Shown here: positions 57,011 through 64,000 of the stretch, in pieces
How the letters are laid out: the number at the start of each line of letters is the position of its first letter
How positions within the stretch are numbered: the stretch's first letter is position 1
NCBI RefSeq assembly: GCF_027943255.1
Contig: NC_072893.1
Span: forward strand, 30,092,001-30,156,000
From: Anastrepha obliqua
Lineage: Eukaryota; Arthropoda; Insecta; Diptera; Tephritidae
Length of the DNA stretch: 64,000 nt
Direction: 5' to 3'
Translations under genes and position numbers: made by a program
The notes under the pieces: model-generated
The model's database searches: none
What the model was told of the DNA's origin: nothing
Seen by the model: only the letters and a program-made list of their open reading frames with translations

Positions 57011-58310
57011 ATTGTAAAGGGTAGTTGATAGTGTTTTTTTTTTAATAAAAAGAATATTTTTGTTATTGTAAAGGGTAGTTCATACAGTTGTGACTTTTTA
57101 AAGTTTCGAAAAAAAAAATCATTTTTGTTGTTGTAATGGAAGTTCATGTAGTGGTTTCTTTTTATAAATTAAAACTGTTTATGTTTAACGCGTGGTTCAT
57201 ATAGAGGTTTCTTATTAAAAATTCGAAAAAAATAATTTTTGTAATTACAAGGGCAGTTCATATAGTTGATTCTTTTTAAAAATTCTGGAAAAATGTATTT
57301 TTTGTCATTGTAAAGGGTAGTTCATATAGCGATTTATTTTAAAAAATTCAGACAAAGTTAATTTTTGCTATTGTAAGGGTTCATGTAGGGGTTACTTTTA
57401 AAAAATTCCAAAAAAAAAATATCTTTGTTATTGTAAAGGGTAGTTCATATAGCGATTTATTTTTAAAAATTCAGAAAAAACTATATTTAGTTTTTGTAAA
57501 AGGTAGTTCATGTAGGGGTTACTTTTAAAAAATTCGGAAAAAAAAATTTTTATTATTGTAAAGGGTAGTTCGTCTAGCGATTTATTTTTAAAAATTCAGA
57601 AAAAAATAATTTTATCTATTGTAAGGGGTAGTTCATGTAAGGTTTACTTTAAAAAAATTAAAAAAAAAAATATTTTTGTCATTGTAAAGGGTAGTTCATA
57701 TAGCGACTTATTTTTAAAAATTCAGAAAAAACTATTTTTTGTCATTGTAAAGGGTAGCTCATATAGCGGTTTCTCTTTGAAATTTCAAAAAAAAAAATAT
57801 ATTTGTGATTTTAAATTTTTTTTAATTTAAATATTGTAAAGGGTAGTTCATATAGCGATTTATTTTTACAAATTCAAAAAAACTATATTTTGTTATTGTA
57901 AAGGGTAGTTCATGTAAGGGTTACTTTTAAAAAATTCGAAAAAAAAATTTATTATTGTAAAGGGTAGTTCGTCTAGCGATTTATTTTTAAAAATTCAGAA
58001 AAAAATATTTTTTTCTATTGTAAGGGGTTGTTCATGTAAGGGTTACCTTTAAAAAATTAAAAAAAAATTATTTTTGTCATTGAAAAGGGTAGTTGATATA
58101 GCGACTTATTTTCAAAAATTCAAAAAAAACTATATTTTGTTATTGTACTTTTAAAAAATTCATAAAAAAATTATTTTTGTTATTGTACTTTTAAAAAATT
58201 CAAAAAAAATATTTTTGTCATTGCAAAGGGAAGCTCATGTAGCGGTCTCTTTTTAAAATTTCAAAAACAAAAAATTTATTTGTGATTTTAAAGGGTAGTG
58301 TCCTTTTCAA
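57011..58310. repeat. AT-rich tandem repeat, about 62 bp per unit
   Basis: The unit core TTGTAAAGGGTAGTTCATAT is followed by AGCGATTTATTTTTAAAAAT and an A-rich TTCAGAAAAAA part. Core positions include 57021, 57075, 57319, 57442, 57505 and 57567, giving 61-64 bp spacing in the regular part. About 20 units. Two alternating variants are visible (AGCGATTTATTT and GTAAGGGTTACTTT). Not coding and unrelated to the 142-bp array. Confidence 0.85.
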
Positions 58311-58334
58311 AAATTAAAAAAAAAAATTTTTTAA

Positions 58335-58942
58335 TCAAATTTTCGGTATACGTGTTATTGGTTTATTCCAAAGAGCAAACATTCCTTTATTTATGGAGCG
58401 CATGGGTGCCTCGAAGAGCTTCTCCATAACGCATCTTGTTAACGCAGTTTTCGAAGACCTTGTTGGCGCTTTCTGGCCTATCTCACAAATGGTTTCTTCA
58501 ATATTCACCATCGGGACTTGGATAGTTAATGGAATATTCGCATCAATCCTTCGTGGCACCTTTAAAGAAGTCTAACGGCGTCAAATCGCAACTCCGAGAT
58601 GATTTATTGACATCGCAGAGACGGCTGATAAAATCATTACCGAACTTGGCGCCCGAAAAATCGATTGCGGCATTCCGCGCCATCCTGCCAAAACCAAAGA
58701 TCGTCTAAGACCTTGTCATCTTCTGAGATTGCATTGATTTCTCGACTATCACATGCGGGTTTTCTGATCCCCAGATCCAGTAGTTTTGCTTTTTAACAAA
58801 ACCACCGATGACTTTGCAATATTTCCTAACGTCGTTACGTGGGTGTTAGTGACTCTTTCAAGGTTTTCAGCGAGAAATAGCTGTCATTGTCAGAATAACA
58901 TATGATTTAATTAAAAAACACTATATGGACCACCCTGTATAT
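58335..58942 (-). pseudogene. IS630/mariner-type element with deleted core
   Basis: The complement of the right edge, CAGGGTGGTCCATATAGTG with TA outside (58943), is a terminus. On the minus strand FVKKQNYWIWGSENPHVIVE near 58795-58745 is followed by stops and then FGNDFISRLCDVNKSSRSCD, LTPLDFF and IPLTIQVPMVNIEETICEIG near 58510. The N-terminal domain and about 60 residues around the second catalytic aspartate are deleted. The left terminus is missing where the 62-bp array begins. Confidence 0.7.
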
Positions 58943-60763
58943 TACTGAGAACATTAAATATTTTGATATTATATCGTATGATAAATTTTATATCCCTGAT
59001 TGTCCTTTGCAAGGGTACAAGTGTTTTTCTGAACTTCTTCTTTGACTCGCCATTCAACCATTTTGGACTTGTCACGTTGAATAATATCAGGAATTGAAAC
59101 CGGATGTTTCTGGTTTTGTGCTCGTTTATATACTTATAATCATTACATTATCATTTGATACAATTTTTTTTTTTCAAGAATTTTTTAATCCATCCACCAG
59201 CTGCGCTTATATGGATCTCAATGGGTTAAATAAAAATGGTATATATCAATAAACAAATAAATAAATAAATACTTCAGTGCAATTGAAAAACATTCAATTC
59301 ATGCGCCGCAACAACTGCTGCACGCACGCATGCGCAGTTGAAAATCTGCAATCGAAAAATCGCCATAAATACACGCGATCAATATCCGTCGATGGTTGAT
59401 GGGCTGATGGTGGATTGTTGATGGCCAGTAGCATGCCATCACCAGCGCCATCACATTGCAAACAAACATACACACATACATACATATGCATGCGCTTCTG
59501 AGCATACATAAGAGTGCATACACAGGTGTGTAGAGATGTGCAAGTCTGTGCATGGTGGCTGACCCAAAATGCACGATCGTCGCCGTCGTCCACTTTAGCC
59601 AAGGTGAGAGAAGTAAACAGTAAATAGTAAACAGAAAAATAACTGAACGGCCGCTGATGAATATGATCGTCTCAATGATTTCTTTGTAAATGCGCGCAAG
59701 CGCAAGTGCCTATTACCTACCTAGTACCTTTGAACGATACTTATGTCTGTATGTATGTGTGTACATTCATGTCTACATGCCGCTATGTTTTATAAGTTTG
59801 TGCGAAAGCAATTACACTTAGCCAGTTGGCGCTCTGCATATCGCACTGACTTGACGCCTTGAGAGCACTTTTGCGCATGCTCAACACGTTTTGCAGTAGC
59901 CAAACGAACAGCAGCAATAAAATCGAGCAGAGTTTCATCATCACATACAAGGGGAATGCAGAATTTGCTTCTGATCAACTTTTTGTAGTTGGGTGAATGG
60001 ATGGATGGGACGTCTGGTTGAAGAGGTACATGCATATATATGTACTTATGTATGTATGGATTGATGTATGTATATATGCAGATGAACTAAAGGCAACTTC
60101 AAGTGAGCAAGTCGGCCCTTTTACTATATTCAAATGACATTGAAGCTGAAATTTATTTACATTTTAGTTACAGTGGCCAAGTGATTTCACAGAGTGAGCG
60201 TACTTTATACCAATACTGTAGGCTGGAGTATTTCTATAAACAATTTTTTGTTGTATCAAAAATGTCTTTAACTAAAATTCAGTAAGATGTACCATACTGA
60301 CCAGAAAACTGGCGACTTCTCCATTTATGCGCCTAGAGCAATTTTGTGTCACAGAAAGGGATAACTTTTCCTCTTTTAATCAGGAAGTAGAAGAAAGACA
60401 AAGAAGTTCATACCGGGACAATCTACCGGGTTTATAAGCTGAATTTCTTAAGCTTGAACAACCAGTTGTGCATCCTATGCGCTCCAAGGCAGATAGGAAA
60501 TAGTGGAACAAAATGACAGATAAATTAGAAAAGGGGCGGCCTCACCATTTAAAAGCCCAATACCATTTGTGGCATAGGAAGGGGTAACTTCTTCTCTCTT
60601 TTTGCAGAAGTAGAGGGAAGACGTTAAAGATCATGCTGGGACAATCTGCCGGGATTATCGAAATCAAAATAAATTATGGAGTTAGATAAAAATAATTTTA
60701 AAACCATCACAGGAATTCGAACCGGGCTTTGTAGAATGAATTCTCATCTTACTAATCTGAGAA
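58943..60763. other. Spacer with microsatellites
   Basis: AAATAAATAAATAAAT at 59258, CA/TACATACATA DNA near 59470 and GTATGTATGT near 60050. Unique DNA otherwise; no motif in the frames at 59294-60285. Confidence 0.5.
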
Positions 60764-60765
60764 TA

Positions 60766-62023
60766 CGAGGGGTGCCTTTTATATTTCGAGATTTGGCAAC
60801 TATGGTGTTGCAATCTGGCAACTGACGCTGTATCGCAAAGTTTGACATTTTTTGGCTTTTACGTACTCAGAACGTTTTGAAATACCAGCGCTATTTGTGT
60901 TGTTTACAGTAACTTAAAAGATTCATCTCGGTCCAAAAATGGAATTAAATCGTGAACATTTTCGTGCGATTATTTTTTACAACTTTCGACGTGGATTAAC
61001 TCAGCAACATTGCATGGATGAACTTAATTCATTTTTTGGCGATGAAGCTCCATCAAGGACCAGTGTTTATCGATGGTATTCCAAGACGATCGATGGTCCA
61101 AGACGAATTTCGTGAAGGTCGTCCAAAATCAGTTGTTGTTCCGAAAACCATTGATGCTGTGCGCGAACTGATATTGCAAGATCGTCATGTGACCTATCGT
61201 GAGATTGAGACAATCTTAGGCATTAGTGGGACCAGCATAAATTCAATATTGCATAAACATTTGACTGTTAAAAAAATTTCTTCGCGTTGGATCCCACACA
61301 ATTTGTCAATCACTCAAAAAAAGGCTCGTGTCGATTGGTCGAAGGAAATGCTCAAAAAATAGAATAGCGGGGCTTCGAAACACGTCTATGACATCGTGAC
61401 AGATGATGAATCATGGATTTACGCGTATGAGCCCGAAAGTAAACAGCAGTCGACTGTATGGGTGTTTCAAGATGAGCCAAATCCAACAAAAGTTGTTCGC
61501 GCACGAAGCACTTCCAAGCAAATGGTCGCCTGTTTTTTCGGAAAAACTGGACATGTCGCAACCGTACCACTAGAACAACACCAACAACCATTTGTTTGCC
61601 AGTTGTCTTCCAAGAAATTAGGAAAACCAAATGCCAAAGACGGATCACTCTTCACCAGGACAATGCGAGCTCTCACACATCGGCTCAAACAACTGCATTT
61701 TTGAGCACCCAAAACATCGAATTAATGGTTCATCCGCCGTATAGTCCTGACTTGGCACCGAATGACTTCTTTTTATTCCCGTACATAAAAAACAAACTGA
61801 GAGATCAACGTTGTTCGACACCTAAAGAAGCGGTTGCGGCATTCAGAATGCATGTTTTGGAAGTACCTCATTCAGAGTGGCAAAAGTGCTTCGACAATTG
61901 GTTCGAACGCATGCAAAAGTGTATAGATCTTCATGGAGAATATTATGAAAAACAATAACGTGATTTTCGATGTGTAAAGTTTGTTTTTGTTCTCTAATCC
62001 CGACATATAAAAGGCACCCCTCG
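60766..62023 (+). mobile_element. Nearly full-length mariner element
   Basis: A 1258-bp element with terminal inverted repeats CGAGGGGTGCCTTTTATATT (left) and complement CGAGGGGTGCCTTTTATATG (right), identical for 19 bases, and TA duplications at 60764-60765 and 62024-62025. Size, termini and target are typical mariner. It carries a transposase gene with three lesions (next entry). High terminal identity suggests a fairly recent insertion. Confidence 0.95.
60939..61958 (+). pseudogene. mariner transposase with three lesions
   Basis: ATG 60939 opens MELNREHFRAIIFYNFRRGL, the N-terminal helix-turn-helix start. Frame is lost near 61065-61085 and regained as VQDEFREGRPKS. A TAG at 61360-61362 interrupts the WSKEMLKK region. 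The first catalytic aspartate lies in TDDESWIYAYEPESK near 61405. A second frame change near 61577-61590 removes several residues after VPLEQ. The last part carries LHQDNASSHTSAQTTAFLS (second aspartate) and HPPYSPDLAPNDFFLFPYIK (third), 34 residues apart, the DD34D signature, and ends at stop 61956-61958. All three catalytic residues are present, but the gene cannot be read through. Confidence 0.9.
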
Positions 62024-62025
62024 TA

Positions 62026-62913
62026 TACTCCATTGAAACTTGCAGGTTCTGTAATGAAGAAGATGAAACCGCCGAATATCTACTAGCATCGTCCCCAGTA
62101 CTGATGCATAAGCGGCACAAACTGCTGGGTAAACATATTTTACCAGAGAGGGAAACAAAAACTCAATTTTCCACAAAATTTATAAATCACTATTGTACGA
62201 TTTTCGTGGTTTCACGTTGCCTACCAACGGGCTTAGAGTTTTCCTTTTTCCATGTACAGCCGCTCATTCTGAGTCAGACGCTGACTAAAGAGTCGCTTAT
62301 TTGTAAGACAGACACAGACACTGAATGGATTTTTTTTTTCATATCGATCACAAAAAGACTGCAATCGAGTTGACACTTGCCTGATTCGGTCCGCGGTTGG
62401 TATTTTATTTCCCACCTACCCTACATATCTGTCGAGTATTGCCCTATCAGCCACCTTGGGACGCGTCCGATGGGAGCCTGGCAACTGCGCACGGAATCGA
62501 CAATAAAAATAAAATGGGACAAATACTAAAAATTATAAAGAGGAACTTGGGTTTAGAGAAATACTCTGAATTCATGAAGGGAGCAGAATAGATCTTTAGA
62601 TTGAAATGTTAAATCTGCTAATAAAAATAGTTTACCTGGCAAAGGATGACTGAGAGTAAACCACGGGATGTGACCCTTGTTGCTCGATTAGAGTGCACGT
62701 AATTCTTTCAGTTGCCAACTCACACTGATTTCCCTCCAAGATAGCCACCAAAGGACCCCACTATTCCGAGATCCTTACAACAAATAAACTAGCAACAAAT
62801 AAACTATTTGCCTCACACAGCAGCACAGCCGATGACGCTAACAAGAAGTTGAATACATGGCCATAGCTGGGGCAAGGCAAAAAACGCAAATTGTATCAAC
62901 TTTATTTTAATTA
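62026..62913. other. Spacer, nothing recognised
   Basis: Frames at 62104-62373 and 62397-62591 show no motif. No repeat unit seen. Confidence 0.5.
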
Positions 62914-62915
62914 TA

Positions 62916-63183
62916 CAGGGTGCCGTAAAATTAATGACCCATTTTTGATTTTGAATAGCTTTTTACTGAATAAAAAAACTGATTTTAAGTGAAACAAATT
63001 TTCAAGTCAAAGCAAAAAACAAAAAAACAAGGTTAAGGCTTAAAGATGGCTTAAATGTAGCACAAAATTGATCATCCAATTTTGTTTTTCAATCACTTTT
63101 TTACTAAACAATGCATTCGACTCTCAACTTTCGACTTTTCAACAGAATAGAGTCAATTGAGATAAATCAACACCCTCGACCTG
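62916..63183. mobile_element. Possible MITE related to the GGCGCAAAATTAAT family
   Basis: The left end CAGGGTGCCGTAAAATTAAT resembles the MITE terminus, and a second, internal terminus-like stretch GCACAAAATTGATCATCCAA lies at 63060. The right end complement CAGGTCGAGGGTGTTGATTT is a weak match. TA lies on both sides (62914-62915, 63184-63185). It may be two overlapping copies. Confidence 0.45.
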
Positions 63184-63494
63184 TATATCGGTTTGACTTA
63201 CAACCCTTTGCCACATATGAACCCATATTTTGTATTGCAGTTTTAATTCAATTTTATTTCCAAAGCATTAATAAGCTGCAAAAAAAGTTATCTATGATTT
63301 TATGACATTTCGAAATAACCTCACTTTTGTGCAAGTGGGTGAAAAAGCAAAATCGAAGAGCGAATGATTCATTTTCAAAAAAACGATAACAGAATAAAAC
63401 GTAAGTACTTTTTGACGAAAAAAATATAGTACCCATCTTTCTCGTCAGATAGAATTTCTCAATGAAAATCTCTTCTAGACTGGAATGGCTTGAA

Positions 63495-64000
63495 GAAGAT
63501 CCATCACCCAACACATCCGTTAAAATCTACACGGACGGATCTAAAATGGACACCGGTGTAGGATGAGGGTTATATTGCGAAGAGCTTTTTATCAGCGAAT
63601 CCTTTAAACTACTGGATCACTGTAGTATTTTTCAAGCGGTAATAAACTCTATTCATGAAGTCTTTAGGTGGTTAGAGATAAACAGAATTTCATCAAAAAA
63701 TGTCTGCATTCTATCAGACAGCAAAGCTGATCTACGGGCCCTGGATGTATTCCAAATAACATCAAGGAGTGTCTTACATCGCTAAACAGTATCATATTAT
63801 CTTATGCTGGGTTCCGAGCCACAGAGATATACCAAGGAACTGTAGGGCTGACCGACTTGCAAGAGAAGGTACCTGTATGCCGAACATAAATAATTTTATG
63901 GGGGTACCTCTCACAACTTGTAAGCTTCTTGTTATTGACGCACTAATCAGTTCTGCAAATCAAAGATGGATTAGCGTTAACGCCTGTGAAATTGCTAGGC
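63495..64000 (+). pseudogene. RNase H domain of a non-LTR element, cut by the window end
   Basis: The plus strand shows YTDGSKMDTGVG followed by a TGA at 63564-63566, SIFQAVINSIHEVFRWLE (catalytic glutamate replaced by valine), VCILSDSKADLRALD, and in another frame CWVPSHRDIPRNCRADRLAR. The first, third and fourth acidic positions are kept. It differs from family A. The element continues beyond 64000. Confidence 0.75.

Noticed and set aside
57011..58310. CRISPR array
   Set aside because: Regular spacing but whole units repeat; there are no unique spacers, and the context is an animal genome.
1..64000. LTR retrotransposon or endogenous virus
   Set aside because: No paired long terminal repeats, integrase, protease or LTR-type reverse transcriptase motif was seen; all reverse transcriptase pieces are non-LTR type.

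Overview
This window looks like about 64 kb of euchromatic but transposon-rich, gene-poor DNA from a higher fly, most probably a true fruit fly (Tephritidae) or close relative. The inference rests on CA/CAACAA-rich, TATGTATG-type microsatellites, AT-rich spacers, a tRNA-derived SINE, RTE-, R1- and Jockey-like non-LTR retrotransposon debris, and many mariner/IS630-type fragments. Species cannot be read from the sequence alone. Nothing bacterial or viral was recognised, and I see no LTR retrotransposon, CRISPR array or tRNA/rRNA gene.

Only one convincing host gene is visible: a minus-strand terminal exon at 41740-42992. It encodes a presumably secreted, low-complexity protein with an acidic N-terminal half, a Lys/Pro/Arg-rich repeat and a basic tail. 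Its 3' splice acceptor and first codons are duplicated just upstream (42993-43140). A second, weak candidate is a small minus-strand reading frame with a good signal peptide at 47431-47745. The rest of the unique sequence is non-coding as far as I can tell.

Layout. 1-1.4 kb: microsatellite-rich spacer. 1.4-6.5 kb: IS630/mariner-type remnants and a minus-strand reverse transcriptase relic. 7.5-11.1 kb: nested cluster, with a SINE inside an RTE relic, a second SINE carrying a deleted transposon in its tail, and RNase H fragments. 13.9-20.5 kb: 3' ends of several non-LTR families, interrupted at 15.06-15.66 kb by a hAT-like fold-back element. 22-30 kb: Jockey and RTE relics. 33-40.2 kb: further RNase H tails, RTE pieces and transposase debris. 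40.4-41.5 kb: a non-LTR 3' end. 41.7-43.1 kb: the gene. 43.5-54.2 kb: deletion-derivative transposon, MITEs, SINE pieces and a retroelement/mariner chimera. 54.9-58.3 kb: two unrelated AT-rich tandem repeats (about 142 and 62 bp). 60.77-62.02 kb: a nearly complete mariner element with three lesions. The window ends inside another RNase H fragment.

The most informative signals are nested insertions with readable target-site duplications, which give relative ages. No functional multi-gene system is encoded here. Family names below come from recalled protein-family patterns and need similarity searches for confirmation; element ends, duplications and motifs were read from the sequence.
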